This document shows, piece by piece, positions 26,604-35,927 of a stretch of DNA of 64,000 nucleotides. The stretch lies in assembly GCF_900113335.1 (NCBI RefSeq), contig NZ_FOOX01000002.1:273635-337634 (forward strand), written 5' to 3'. Every line of letters starts with the position of its first letter. Positions within the stretch are counted from its first letter, which is position 1. The notes under the pieces were generated by a model that worked only from the letters and a program-made list of their open reading frames with translations, made no database searches and had not been told where the DNA came from. The translations under genes and the position numbers were made by a program. This DNA comes from Desulfotruncus arcticus DSM 17038 (lineage in GTDB: Bacteria; Bacillota; Desulfotomaculia; Desulfotomaculales; Desulfallaceae).

Positions 26604-27554
26604 ATGGAAAATAAAAATGCCGCTTTTAATGACCCCCGCGTATTGTTTGCTTACATAACGGTCTGCATCCTCTGGGGGTCTACTTATTTGGCCATCAGGG
26701 TGGGGGTGAGTGATTTGCCCCCGGGTTTATTTGCGGGTATCAGATTTATTACAGCCGGGCTGATAATGCTGGCCTTTGCCAGGATCAGGGGATTAAAAAA
26801 CGCCCCCGGCCGCCGCGATATCGTGAATTCTGCTATTGTAGGGTTGTTCCTGCTTTACGGCGGCAACGGCCTGGTGGTGTGGTCGGAACAATGGCTGGCT
26901 TCAAGTCTGGCAGCGCTGCTTATAGCCACGGTGCCCCTGTTTGTTGCTCTTATTGACACAGTGGTACCTGGTGGAACTCCTATTGGGTGGCTTGGCTGGG
27001 TCGGTTTGCTAACCGGTTTTTCCGGCGTTGCGCTATTGATGGCACCGGGCATTGAGCTGGGGGGAACTCAGCTTGCCGGATTGATAGCCATATTACTGGC
27101 GGCTTTGTTATGGGCTTCGGGTTCTGTTTTTTCTTCCCGCAAGCCTACCAGCTGTTCAATTGTTTATTCTATTGCAATACAGTTCCTGGCCGCCGGTATT
27201 GCTTTGAGCACGACGGGCCTGTTCGCCGGCGAATTGCCCCGTTTCCACCTGACTAGGGCCGGAATTGGCGCCATGCTGTACCTGATTTTTTTTGGGTCCT
27301 TGGCGGGTTATAGTGCCTACATTTACATATTAAAAGCCATGCCGCCGGCTAAGGCGTCCACCTACGCTTATGTTAATCCGGTTGTTGCGGTGCTGCTGGG
27401 CTATTTTATCTTAAAAGAGCAGGTTACTGTAATAACCGTAATAGCCGCGGCAATAATTTTGGGTGGCGTATTGCTGGTGCAGATGTCCAGAACGAAGGCG
27501 CCTGTTGAGTCTCCCGGGGCTGATAAATTGACTACTGTGTCCAAGAGTGCATAA
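26604..27554 (+). CDS. EamA/DMT family transporter
   Basis: A 316-residue ten-helix protein with two EamA repeats (residues about 15-145 and 155-290). Characteristic segments are CILWGSTYLAIRVGVSDLPP and the repeat-2 end AYVNPVVAVLLGYFILKEQV. Members export amino acids or other small metabolites; the substrate is not visible from sequence. It is a lone gene with a modest AAGAAGG site, converging on the P-type ATPase gene 13 bp away. Confidence 0.87.
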   Translation: MENKNAAFNDPRVLFAYITVCILWGSTYLAIRVGVSDLPPGLFAGIRFITAGLIMLAFARIRGLKNAPGRRDIVNSAIVGLFLLYGGNGLVVWSEQWLASSLAALLIATVPLFVALIDTVVPGGTPIGWLGWVGLLTGFSGVALLMAPGIELGGTQLAGLIAILLAALLWASGSVFSSRKPTSCSIVYSIAIQFLAAGIALSTTGLFAGELPRFHLTRAGIGAMLYLIFFGSLAGYSAYIYILKAMPPAKASTYAYVNPVVAVLLGYFILKEQVTVITVIAAAIILGGVLLVQMSRTKAPVESPGADKLTTVSKSA

Positions 27555-27567
27555 AAGCAAAAGCCAA

Positions 27568-29388
27568 TTAGTATTTTCCTGATGATAAACTGATTAGCCG
27601 GGCGGAATTTAAGACTACCAGTACGGACCCGAAATTGTGGGTAATCGCGCCCATTATCGGATTTAATAAACCGAATCCCGATGCCAACAAGGCCAGCGCA
27701 TTAAAAGCCAAGGCAAAAGCAATATTAAAATTAATGGTTTTTATGGTAGCCCGGCCAAGCTGGAAAAGATACGGCAGTTTGGCCAGGTTGTCCTCCATCA
27801 GGGCGATATCCGCCGCTTCAATGGCCACATCCGTGCCCATGGCGCCCATGGCAATGCCGATATCGGCAGCGGCCAGCGATGGGGCATCGTTAACACCGTC
27901 ACCAATCATGGCCACTTTATGGCCCGCTTGCTGAAGCTCTTTGATCTGAGTTAATTTTTGCTCCGGCATGAGCCCGGCCCGGAATTCCTTTATGCCGCTT
28001 GCTCCGGCAACATGAGCCGCCACCCCGTTGTCATCACCGGTTAACATGATGATTTTCTCAATACCGGACCCCGGCAAAGATTTAATCAAGCCACCAACCC
28101 CGGGCCGGATACTGTCTTTAATATATATTTTACCAATAATTGAATTGTTTTCTTTTACTATAAGCGTTTTGACTCCCGGTCCGAATTTTGTGAGACTATG
28201 TTCTGCCACGGACTTTGTTTCAGGTGTCAAGCCGCCAACAAAAATATTTTTATTATCAACCGCTGCCTCAACACCCAGTCCAGCTACGTTGGTGAATGAT
28301 TCCGGCTCGGCAACAGCAATTCCCCTTTCCTGCGCGAGCTCCAACACAGCCCGGGCCAGAGGGTGCTCGGAATACTTTTCCGCCGTGGCCGCCGCGGCCA
28401 GAACATAATCCTCGGATGCCCCGTTTAACGACTTAATCCCGGCAACCACAGGATGACCGGTGGTAAGGGTGCCTGTTTTATCAAAAACAACAGTGTCCAG
28501 CCTGGCAACCTCCTCCAGAAAAGCGCCCCCTTTAATCAAGATGCCGTTTTTGGAGGCATTGCCCAGGGCCGCTACGATGGCTGTCGGGGATGAAAGAATA
28601 AAGGCGCAGGGGCAGCCTACAATAAGCACCGTAATGGCCCTGAATATATCCCCTGTGAAAAGGTAAACCGCGAAACTGACAGCGATCATGAAGGGAGTAA
28701 AATATTTGACGTAACGATCCATGACCCTTAAAATGGGAGCTTTTTGGCTTTCAGCTTCCTGTACCAGTTTAATCAGTTTCCCCAGCGACGTTTCCCCGCC
28801 CACTTTCAGGGTCTGCACCACTATCATTCCGGAATAGCTGGTGGAGCCGGCGTAAACCAGATCTCCCACTGTTTTATCCACAGGCAGGGACTCTCCGGTC
28901 AGCGAAGCCTGGTCCAGGGAGGCCTGGCCATGAACAACCCTGCCGTCAACCGGAATTTTTTCTCCCGGGCGGATTAGCACTTGATCACCCAACTTAATTT
29001 CCCGCACCGGGACGGAAACTTCAACTCCCTCACGCATTACCGTGGCCTGCTCGGGGCTTATCCGGATCAGGCTGTCAATAGCGGAACGGGCTTTTTGCGC
29101 AGTAAACTGTTCCATTAACGAGCCCAATACCATAATCAGGGATACCAATGCCGCCGGCAGGTACTCTCCAATCAAAACCGAGGCTATAATGGCCAAGCTA
29201 ACCAGTTCGTCAACATTAAGTTCTTTTTTCAGCAACCCATTAACCGCACCCCAAATGATTGGCCCTCCCAGTAAGGCAAGAGCAAGTAAAGACGATATAT
29301 CGGCCGGAACCGGGTAATCTCTTTTTCCCAGTATGTAACCGGCTAAAATTAAGCAACTGCCTATAATTACGATGTAGAATTCTTTCAT
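27568..29388 (-). CDS. Heavy metal translocating P-type ATPase (Zn/Cd/Co type)
   Basis: A P1B-type ATPase of about 606 residues. It has the A-domain TGESLPV, the transmembrane metal motif CPC in [16 protein letters not shown], the phosphorylation site DKTGTLT, the ATP-binding SEHPLA motif and the hinge [11 protein letters not shown]. There is no N-terminal HMA metal-binding domain, so it is a short form. It exports Zn, Cd or Co from the cytoplasm. I prefer ATG 29388, 9 nt behind GGGAG; an upstream in-frame codon would add 16 residues. A MarR regulator gene lies 118 bp upstream on the same strand. Confidence 0.9.
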   Translation of the reverse strand: MKEFYIVIIGSCLILAGYILGKRDYPVPADISSLLALALLGGPIIWGAVNGLLKKELNVDELVSLAIIASVLIGEYLPAALVSLIMVLGSLMEQFTAQKARSAIDSLIRISPEQATVMREGVEVSVPVREIKLGDQVLIRPGEKIPVDGRVVHGQASLDQASLTGESLPVDKTVGDLVYAGSTSYSGMIVVQTLKVGGETSLGKLIKLVQEAESQKAPILRVMDRYVKYFTPFMIAVSFAVYLFTGDIFRAITVLIVGCPCAFILSSPTAIVAALGNASKNGILIKGGAFLEEVARLDTVVFDKTGTLTTGHPVVAGIKSLNGASEDYVLAAAATAEKYSEHPLARAVLELAQERGIAVAEPESFTNVAGLGVEAAVDNKNIFVGGLTPETKSVAEHSLTKFGPGVKTLIVKENNSIIGKIYIKDSIRPGVGGLIKSLPGSGIEKIIMLTGDDNGVAAHVAGASGIKEFRAGLMPEQKLTQIKELQQAGHKVAMIGDGVNDAPSLAAADIGIAMGAMGTDVAIEAADIALMEDNLAKLPYLFQLGRATIKTINFNIAFALAFNALALLASGFGLLNPIMGAITHNFGSVLVVLNSARLISLSSGKY

Positions 29389-29506
29389 TTGCATCAACTC
29401 CCGGTACTTACCGAGATTTGCATATCGACCAATCAATTCGCCCGTCTCCTTTCATTAGGTCATGCTGATGTCATGCTGCGGAATGATCAATAAAGCTGCG
29501 CCGGCG

Positions 29507-29926
29507 TTAAAAAGTTTCGGCGTTGATCTTCTTGAGGATATTCAGCAACTGCCCAATTTCATCTTCGTTAAGAGCAGTAAGCATCTGCTCGGTTAGATTA
29601 AGGTGATACTGGTGATGTTCCTTAAAGGCGTTCATTCCTTTATCCGTTAAAACAATCAGGTTGACCCGCCTGTCTTCTTTGCTTGATTCACGTCTGGCAT
29701 AATCCTTTTTTTCCAGCCTGTCCACCGTTACTGTGGTGGTTCCGGTGGTTACGCCTAATTTTTGAGCCAGGTTTTTCATGTTCATATTTCCGTACTGTCC
29801 CAGTACTTCAATGGCGTGGGCTTCTGAGACTGTCAGGTCACTGCTGCGGATTACCGAACTTTCCCAGGAAGAAAATCCGTTAAAAAATTGCAACAGTTCG
29901 TCGGTCAGCTCTTCAACGGGCTTCAT
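29507..29926 (-). CDS. MarR family transcription regulator
   Basis: A 139-residue winged-helix regulator: LTVSEAHAIEVLGQYGNMNM, then KNLAQKLGVTTGTTTVTVDR as recognition helix, and the wing KKDYARRESSKEDRRVNLI, with dimerisation helices at both ends. ATG 29926 lies 6 nt behind AGGAGGTG. It precedes the metal ATPase gene on the same strand and may control it, though MarR proteins usually sense organic ligands or oxidation. Confidence 0.88.
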   Translation of the reverse strand: MKPVEELTDELLQFFNGFSSWESSVIRSSDLTVSEAHAIEVLGQYGNMNMKNLAQKLGVTTGTTTVTVDRLEKKDYARRESSKEDRRVNLIVLTDKGMNAFKEHHQYHLNLTEQMLTALNEDEIGQLLNILKKINAETF

Positions 29927-30030
29927 TAACAACACCTCCTTTGGTTTTAGTAATGTTAGATTATGTTATTGTTTGAATTTCAATTATTATGATAGCACAC
30001 GTACATTAGTTTGACAATCAAATATTTTTA

Positions 30031-30066
30031 AATTAAAACAAAAGCAGGTGTAAATTTACACCTGCT
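30031..30066 (-). terminator. Terminator behind the cyclopropane synthase gene
   Basis: AGCAGGTGTAAA (30043-30054) and TTTACACCTGCT (30055-30066) are perfectly complementary; on the minus strand the stem is followed by TTTTGTTTT. Almost the same unit recurs at 63064-63101. It lies 190 bp beyond the cfa-like stop codon. The rest of the 327-bp space up to the MarR gene shows no gene. Confidence 0.75.
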
Positions 30067-30253
30067 AATTGGGGTAGTACCAGCAAAGCTGACACCACCC
30101 GCCAAGTAGTTCCCAATTAATGGTCCCACCCAACTCTAATACGGCAAACTCTGCATTGCCCAGGTTAAATATGCCTTTTTCCCAGCGCGGTCGGCAGATT
30201 TGTAATCAATAGGTTTCGCATCACTCGGATTAATTTTTACCGGTATTTACAGT

Positions 30254-31441
30254 TTAAGCATAGATATGCTCAAGCGTTAGCTGCAGGCTGTTATTGAGCC
30301 CCTTGGAAAACAGCAGCTGGTAGACATCCAGCCCCGATACCCTGAAGGAAGCGGCGCAGCTGCGCAGGTAAAGACCCCACATGCGCACGAACCGCCGGCC
30401 AAACTTTTGCTCAATAGCAGCAAGGCGGCCGTGGAAGTTTTCAAACCACCGGTCCAGCGTCATGGCGTAATGCATCCGCAGGCTTTCTAGGTGCAGGGTA
30501 TGGAAATCATATTCCGGCAAAAGCGATACTGTTTCCCGCAGCGAAGGAATATAGCCGCCGGGGAAAATATAAGTGTCTATCCATGAATTGACGGGGTGTT
30601 CATCCACTCCGGAAATGGTATGCAGCATAGACAGCCCGCCGGGAACCAGTAATTTGTTTATTTTCTCCATATATACGGGCATGTTTTGTTTACCCACATG
30701 TTCAAACATGCCGACGCTGACTATTTTGTCGAACTGGTATTCATTTTCATCCAGGTCCAGGTAATCAAGCAGTTTGACTTCAACCCGGTCACTTAAACCC
30801 AATTGGGCGATCCGCTCCTTGGTGGCCCGGAATTGTTCTTCGCTGATGGTAATACCCAGGGCCTGCACGCTATACTGCCGGGCTGCCCGGATAATCAGCC
30901 AGCCCCAACCGCTGCCGATATCCAGCAGGCGCTCCCCGGGCTGCAGCTGCATTTTTTTGAGGATGTGGTCTATCTTTTGCAATTGCGCCTGATACAGCGA
31001 ATCCTGGGGTGTTTTAAAATAAGCGCAGGAATAGCTCATGGTTTCATCCAGCCACAGGGAGAAAAAGTCATTGCCCAGGTCGTAGTGGCGCTGAATGTTC
31101 TGCTTTTGCTTGAGCCTGGCGGCCGCTCCGCAAAGCGTTTTGACGGCGGAAAACGCTTTGCCTTTTAGGCCGTGGTCATTAAGATTACTTTTGTTTAATT
31201 CCGCAATGCGTATAATTTCCTCCAGGCTGCCTTCAAAATCAATAATCTCGTCCATGTAGGCCTCACCGAAGGATAATACCGGGTCATCCAGATTAAAAGT
31301 CAGGGGCAGCGGCTTGTGGAAAACAAGCTTCGCTCTGGGGATTCCGGTGCCGTACCGCACCTCTTCACCGTCCCAGTATTTAACCTCAAAGTCACCTTCG
31401 CTAGCTTTTTCAAATAAAGCTTTAAGCAATTGTTTTCTCAT
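30254..31441 (-). CDS. cfa: Cyclopropane-fatty-acyl-phospholipid synthase family methyltransferase
   Basis: A 395-residue SAM-dependent enzyme. The N-terminal part has the family's lipid-binding region, and residues about 125-310 form the methyltransferase: QRHYDLGNDFFSLWLDETMS, YSCAYFKTPQDSLYQAQ, the SAM loop LLDIGSGWGWLIIRAA, and VGMFEHVGKQNMPVYMEKIN. The C-terminal RSCAASFRVSGLDVYQLLFS is typical for Cfa. It adds a methylene group across double bonds of membrane phospholipid acyl chains. ATG lies 8 nt behind AGGAGGTG. Lone gene with its own terminator. Confidence 0.9.
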   Translation of the reverse strand: MRKQLLKALFEKASEGDFEVKYWDGEEVRYGTGIPRAKLVFHKPLPLTFNLDDPVLSFGEAYMDEIIDFEGSLEEIIRIAELNKSNLNDHGLKGKAFSAVKTLCGAAARLKQKQNIQRHYDLGNDFFSLWLDETMSYSCAYFKTPQDSLYQAQLQKIDHILKKMQLQPGERLLDIGSGWGWLIIRAARQYSVQALGITISEEQFRATKERIAQLGLSDRVEVKLLDYLDLDENEYQFDKIVSVGMFEHVGKQNMPVYMEKINKLLVPGGLSMLHTISGVDEHPVNSWIDTYIFPGGYIPSLRETVSLLPEYDFHTLHLESLRMHYAMTLDRWFENFHGRLAAIEQKFGRRFVRMWGLYLRSCAASFRVSGLDVYQLLFSKGLNNSLQLTLEHIYA

Positions 31442-31807
31442 TTACCAAGCACCTCCTTTTAATATCTCTCAAGTTTTTATTTTTTTATTGTATTAAATGT
31501 AATGTAAGCTGTTTATATGTATGATTTATACAAGCTGCTTCCGATGAAAGTGGTAAATTTGTTTTGTACTTGGGGCAAGACCCCGCCAAGAGATATTATT
31601 ACCTGCGCCCTGGAAAATACACAGTTCCTACCATAAAATAGTAGGAATTGTTGACCTAATTGGCTGTTCTGATAGTAATTAAATTTATTTAGGTATAAGC
31701 AGGTAATATAGTTGGCTTAAGATAAATAATTAGATCGCAACTGCGGCCGGGTGCGGTATGATATGTGGGAGCGGGCGGATCATTTTCCTTGAAAGGAGGT
31801 GGAAAGC
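31442..31807. other. Noncoding spacer between divergent genes
   Basis: Holds promoters in both directions presumably. I see only two small hairpins: CTTGG/CCAAG around a GGGGCAAGACCCC core near 31569-31590, and TTCCTAC/GTAGGAA at 31625-31647. No gene or known riboswitch is recognised. Confidence 0.5.
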
Positions 31808-32278
31808 TTGATTTCAGTGGATGTACCCGGCCGCGGCACGCTGCAGTTTAAACACATCGTGCTGGATTATAACGGTACAATGGCCAAAGACGGCATGCTG
31901 CTGCCCGGCGTCGAGGAAAGCCTGAACCGGCTCAGCGAGAGTCTGGAAGTACACATTCTGACTGCCGACACCTTCGGCAAGTGCCGGGGTGAGTGCAGTG
32001 GCATCAAAGGTACCGTTCAGATTCTGTCCCAGTCAATCGGGGCCGGAGAAAAGGAAGCCTTCGTGGAACGCCTGGGGGCGGAGCATACCGTGGCGGTGGG
32101 CAACGGCGCCAACGACCGGCTGATGCTGGCGAAAGCCGCTCTGGGCATGGTCATCTTGGGACCGGAAGGAACCTCGGTGCAGGCGCTGCAAAGTGCCGAT
32201 GTGGCGGTAAAGGAAATCAATGAAGGACTGGAAATGCTGCTACAGCCCAAACGATTGATTGCAACCCTTCGTCTGTAA
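31808..32278 (+). CDS. Small HAD superfamily hydrolase (soluble P-type ATPase-like)
   Basis: About 156 residues, a HAD fold without a cap domain. Motif I is HIVLDYNGTMAKDG, with Asn where many HAD enzymes have the second Asp; motif II is ILTADTFG; motif III/IV is AVGNGANDRLMLAKA. This is the group annotated as soluble P-type ATPase-like phosphatases. Since the second catalytic Asp is Asn, phosphatase activity by the usual acid-base route is doubtful. TTG 31808 lies 7 nt behind AAAGGAGGT. The physiological substrate is unknown. Confidence 0.8.
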   Translation: MISVDVPGRGTLQFKHIVLDYNGTMAKDGMLLPGVEESLNRLSESLEVHILTADTFGKCRGECSGIKGTVQILSQSIGAGEKEAFVERLGAEHTVAVGNGANDRLMLAKAALGMVILGPEGTSVQALQSADVAVKEINEGLEMLLQPKRLIATLRL

Positions 32279-32399
32279 GCTAGAGTTAAGTTAAGTTACG
32301 GGTATCTGCTATTGCCCGGCTTTGTTCACAATATAATTATCATCAGAGGCAATAAGCAGATCACTGAGAAGAAAATGTTTTAGTTTTTTTAAAAAATTG

Positions 32400-32429
32400 T
32401 GTAATGAAAACCGATCCACTACGTATTAA
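32400..32429 (+). promoter_or_regulatory. ECF-type promoter site A
   Basis: TGTAATG (32400-32406), 15 nt, CGTATTAA (32422-32429). It matches the seven other sites listed in the RiPP island and points at the DUF3574-like lipoprotein gene 125 bp downstream. This is the leftmost member of the putative regulon. Confidence 0.62.
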
Positions 32430-32554
32430 CATGTAACAAGTTAAAGAGAGCCCCGGTGTCTCAATCTTTAAACAGATTTTATATTATATCATCTGCACGA
32501 CTTTAGCTGTCAGATTTCAATAGAGGCATTATCACATATAAGAGGATGAAAACA

Positions 32555-32977
32555 ATGAAAAAATGGTTTGTATTGATGATATTAACGGTTACACTTGCTA
32601 TTTGTGTTTCCGGCTGTTCCACGCTAACGAAAAAAAGCTTTGCCAATAATGAAGCAGTCCAATATACCTTGTATATTGGCTTAAATGATAAGGATACCTA
32701 CCAACAAAAGATACCCACCGGGGAAGCAGAAAAGAAGGTGAATGCTATTGCTTTGAAATATGTTGATGGTTTTACGGAATTTTCGGGAAAAGGTGTTTAT
32801 AAAGATGATAAAGGGGTTGTAACATATGAAAATAACCTTATCTATATATTTAATTCTGCCACTGATGAGCAGATGAAAAGCATTATGGGAGAGGTGCTAA
32901 AAGAGCTGGACCAAAACGCAGTTCTCATTGAAAAACAAAAGGTGGGCTATGAATTCTACGGGGGTAAAAATTCATGA
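32555..32977 (+). CDS. DUF3574-like lipoprotein
   Basis: About 140 residues. It starts with a lipoprotein signal peptide ending VSGC, so it should be anchored outside the membrane. The mature part (YTLYIGLNDKDTYQQKI, DGFTEFSGKGVYKDDKGV, NNLIYIFNSAT) resembles DUF3574. The second ATG is preferred because AAGAGG lies 9 nt before it and directly abuts the first ATG. Its stop overlaps the start of the next EamA gene by four bases (ATGA). An ECF-like promoter upstream links it to the peptide island, where another lipoprotein gene has the same promoter. Function unknown. Confidence 0.75.
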   Translation: MKKWFVLMILTVTLAICVSGCSTLTKKSFANNEAVQYTLYIGLNDKDTYQQKIPTGEAEKKVNAIALKYVDGFTEFSGKGVYKDDKGVVTYENNLIYIFNSATDEQMKSIMGEVLKELDQNAVLIEKQKVGYEFYGGKNS

Positions 32978-33891
32978 CACTGCTGGAATCAAACATAATA
33001 TTGTTTTCGATTACTTTGTGCTGGGCATCGTCTTACATATTCATGAAAAACCTGCCGGTTAATCTTTCGCCATTTGCCTATGTGACATTGACAGCCGGGC
33101 TTGCAAGCATCATCCTTTTTATAGTGTTTTTTAAGAGAATTCGTGATTTTAATAAAAACGTTCTATTAAGAAGTGCGGTTATGGCGGCGATTTTATGTAC
33201 CAGTTTAATTTTTGAAAAGTTGGGCATTGCTTCTATTCCAGCATCAACTGCAAGTTTTGTTGCCTCTCTCAATGTTGTTATTGTGCCGCTGCTGCTGCTG
33301 TTTTTTAAGGAAAAGCTATCAAATAATAATTTCCTGGGAATTCTTCTTATTTTAATAGGATTAGCGCTGGCAAGTGGAATAAAAATAGGACAACCATTGA
33401 AAATTGGGATGTTATATATGTTTTTTTCCTCCTTATTTATATCGGTTTTTATTATATGTACTGATAGATTTACTAAGGGATACGATCCGTTGCTTTTGGG
33501 TGTGGGTCAAATGTTTTTTACTGCTATCATTGCCTTTGGTCTATGGAGCTTTGAGGAACCAGGAACATTTCTAGCCCTTTCCTACTCAAATGAAATGCTG
33601 GCCAATATATTTATGCTCGCCTTTTTTTCTAAAGCGTATGCCTACATTATGCTTATGTATTCTCAAAAATATGCAAACCCGCTTAGCGTTACAGTTATAG
33701 CCTCTACAGAACCCATAGTAACCATGGTTTTAGCTTTTCTTATCCCGGGTACCTTTGGCGTTACGGAAAGCTTTACCCTAATAAAGATAATAGGTGCTGT
33801 ATTTATTGCAAGCGGTGCAATTTGTGCAGGTACAAACTTTTTAAGCAAAAGGGAAGTGAAGCCTCTTGCAGGAAATACTATCACCCTTTAA
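32974..33891 (+). CDS. EamA/DMT family transporter
   Basis: A 305-residue ten-helix protein with two EamA repeats. It begins SNIILFSITLCWASSYIFMK and ends the second repeat with ASTEPIVTMVLAFLIPGTFG, both typical. The ATG overlaps the stop of the lipoprotein gene (ATGA), so the two are coupled and may be under the same ECF-like promoter. It could export a small metabolite; the substrate is unknown. Its 3' end overlaps the next membrane protein gene by 26 bp. Confidence 0.83.
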   Translation: MTLLESNIILFSITLCWASSYIFMKNLPVNLSPFAYVTLTAGLASIILFIVFFKRIRDFNKNVLLRSAVMAAILCTSLIFEKLGIASIPASTASFVASLNVVIVPLLLLFFKEKLSNNNFLGILLILIGLALASGIKIGQPLKIGMLYMFFSSLFISVFIICTDRFTKGYDPLLLGVGQMFFTAIIAFGLWSFEEPGTFLALSYSNEMLANIFMLAFFSKAYAYIMLMYSQKYANPLSVTVIASTEPIVTMVLAFLIPGTFGVTESFTLIKIIGAVFIASGAICAGTNFLSKREVKPLAGNTITL

Positions 33892-34594
33892 ACAGAAAAA
33901 TACATTACTACACATATGTTTGTGTGCCTTAGTGTTTATAGGAATGGCGGTTCCTTTTAAAGTGATGGTGCTGATTAAGGGAGTTACCGAGGTCCGCCCG
34001 GTCAATGCTGTGCCGGTTGCGGTGGGGCTCTTGTTTGGCCCGGCAGGAGCATGGGGCTGTGCTATTGGCAATTTGATTGCCGACTTGTTTGGCACTTTTT
34101 CCAAGGGATCTGTTCTAGGCTTCGCTGGCAATTTTATAGCAGCCTATCTGCCCTTTAAACTATGGCATATTTTTAGAAAGGGTGAGGCACCAAATGTCAA
34201 AAGCTTGAAAAATATTGGGATATATATCTTTATTTCGGCAATTGGAGCCCTTGCCACAGGAATTCTTATTGCTTGCGGAATGGATGTGTTTTTAGGCTTT
34301 TGGTCACGAGAACTTTTTACAATCATTTGCCTGAACGATTTTCTCTTCCCTCTGTTTATAGGATTGCCGGTGTTTATTGTGCTTACCTGTGAGGATAATA
34401 AAATTCCTCCATTTATGCCGCAAAGACAATCCGGATCACCTGCACTGAGAAACGCATGCGTAGTTCTGTCTGTTGTTATGGCTCTAAGTGTGTTAATTAT
34501 GGTGTATTTAGGGTTTGCCATGTCGGGCAGTTTATTGATGCTTATCTGCGGCGGTGTGTTTTTGCTGTCGATAGCGGGGGTAATTGTTTTATAA
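33866..34594 (+). CDS. ECF transporter S component-like membrane protein
   Basis: A 242-residue protein with about six hydrophobic segments. The stretch RPVNAVPVAVGLLFGPAGAW, followed by GCAIGNLIADLFG, and LNDFLFPLFIGLPVFIVL resemble substrate-binding S components of energy-coupling factor transporters and related QueT-like proteins. These bind a vitamin-like ligand in the membrane and borrow a shared ATPase module. The TTG start lies inside the end of the EamA gene, so the three genes from 32555 form one unit. The ligand is unknown and the family assignment is by pattern only. Confidence 0.65.
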   Translation: MQEILSPFKQKNTLLHICLCALVFIGMAVPFKVMVLIKGVTEVRPVNAVPVAVGLLFGPAGAWGCAIGNLIADLFGTFSKGSVLGFAGNFIAAYLPFKLWHIFRKGEAPNVKSLKNIGIYIFISAIGALATGILIACGMDVFLGFWSRELFTIICLNDFLFPLFIGLPVFIVLTCEDNKIPPFMPQRQSGSPALRNACVVLSVVMALSVLIMVYLGFAMSGSLLMLICGGVFLLSIAGVIVL

Positions 34595-34613
34595 AAGATT
34601 ATTGACGATTTTT

Positions 34614-34676
34614 GTTACTATTCAGAATTCAGTAGTCAGAATACCTTAACCCGGTTCTATTATTCTGACTCCTATG
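34614..34676 (-). repeat. Inverted repeat arm left of the export cassette
   Basis: About 63 bp (GTTACTATTCAGAATTC ... CTATTATTCTGACTCCTATG) that reads as the reverse complement of 42283-42355. The two arms flank the solute-binding protein, HlyD and both ABC transporter genes. Each arm itself contains an imperfect stem, CAGAATA/TATTCTG. Confidence 0.7.
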
Positions 34677-34745
34677 TTGTTATAGATGCTGAATAGTTAC
34701 CGATTTTTAATAGATGTAGATATTTATAGCGGAGGATATACTGCC

Positions 34746-35885
34746 ATGTCAAAGGGTCACTGGATAAAGATCTTGATAAGTATACTGGTGACAAGTGTTT
34801 TATTTTTTGTAATGTTTGGCTTGTTTATGAGCTTCTCGAATAGAAAAGGACAGGTAGATATTGTAATTGGTGTGGCCTGGCCTTTTTCAGTAGAAGACGA
34901 CCTGTTCAAAGAGGGGGTCGAATTGGCTGCGGAGCAAATCAATGCCAGGGGAGGGGTAAACGGGCACAAGGTACGTTTAATCGAGAAGGATGATCAAGAA
35001 ACTATTACCGGCGGGATGAATGTTGCCCAGTCCTTTACGAAAGTTCCCAACCTGACGGCTGTGATCGGTCATAGTGTCTCTTTTATCTCCACCGCAACCT
35101 CAAGAATTTATGAGAACGCGGGCATTGTTATGCTTTCTCCCTCTTCAACCGCTCCCGCCCTTACTAAAAAGGGATACAAATATATTTTCAGAAATATTCC
35201 CAGTGATGATGAGATTGCCAGGCAGCTGGCCTTATATGCCGCCAGGCAGGGCCAACGGCGCATGGTGATTTATTATGCTGATGATTCCTATGGAATTGGC
35301 CTGGCCAATTCCTTTGAGGATTACGCCCGAAAGAACGGGATTGAAATTGTCGACCGTTTTTCCTATTACGCCGATACAAGAGATCTGGACAGAATTAGCG
35401 CGAAGTGGAAAGCACTTGATTATGACGGTATTTTTGTCGCCCATTTTATGCCTGACGGGGCTCAGTTTATTGCCGACGCTGCTAAGACAGGTGTAAATGT
35501 GCCATTTTTTGCCGGTGACGCCATGGATACGCCGCAGCTTTACCAGGTTGCCGGAAAGGCTGCGGAAGGAACAGTGGTCGGAACGATTTTTAATCCCCGG
35601 GATACCAGGCCAGAAGTAAAGTCCTTTATCAAAGACTTTTACAGCAAATATGGTAAAATGCCGACTCCATACGCCGCCCAGGGCTATGATGCAGTTAATT
35701 TACTGGTAGAGGCCGTAAAGGAAGCTGATTCGGCAAGTCCTTCCGCTGTCGCCCAAAAACTACGGACATTCAAGAACGTACCCGGTGTGGCCGGCTCGCA
35801 TACTTTTACGGACAACGGAGATGACATTGGAGATCTGGTGGTGAAAAAAATGATCAAAAACGGACAATTTGAGTATATCCATTAG
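34746..35885 (+). CDS. Membrane-anchored Leu/Ile/Val-type ABC solute-binding protein (orphan)
   Basis: About 379 residues. One N-terminal membrane helix (residues about 8-28) has no lipobox Cys, so the protein is anchored by the helix. The rest is a type I periplasmic-binding fold of the LivJ class: IVIGVAWPFS, ELAAEQINARGGVNGHKVRL, HSVSFISTATSRIYENAGIV, PSSTAPALTKKGYKYIFR, and YAAQGYDAVNLLVEA. ATG 34746 lies 10 nt behind GGAGG; an upstream codon would add 20 residues. No matching ABC permease genes are present; the gene is 42 bp ahead of the HlyD-like gene of the peptide exporter, so it may sense or bind a ligand for that system. Confidence 0.82.
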   Translation: MSKGHWIKILISILVTSVLFFVMFGLFMSFSNRKGQVDIVIGVAWPFSVEDDLFKEGVELAAEQINARGGVNGHKVRLIEKDDQETITGGMNVAQSFTKVPNLTAVIGHSVSFISTATSRIYENAGIVMLSPSSTAPALTKKGYKYIFRNIPSDDEIARQLALYAARQGQRRMVIYYADDSYGIGLANSFEDYARKNGIEIVDRFSYYADTRDLDRISAKWKALDYDGIFVAHFMPDGAQFIADAAKTGVNVPFFAGDAMDTPQLYQVAGKAAEGTVVGTIFNPRDTRPEVKSFIKDFYSKYGKMPTPYAAQGYDAVNLLVEAVKEADSASPSAVAQKLRTFKNVPGVAGSHTFTDNGDDIGDLVVKKMIKNGQFEYIH

Positions 35886-35927
35886 TGAAATAATGACGTA
35901 ATGCAGAGTAAAGAGGTGGCTTGACTC

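Noticed and set aside
30067..30253. Possible gene remnant between cfa and its terminator
   Set aside because: Short readable stretches exist but none is long or similar to a known protein.
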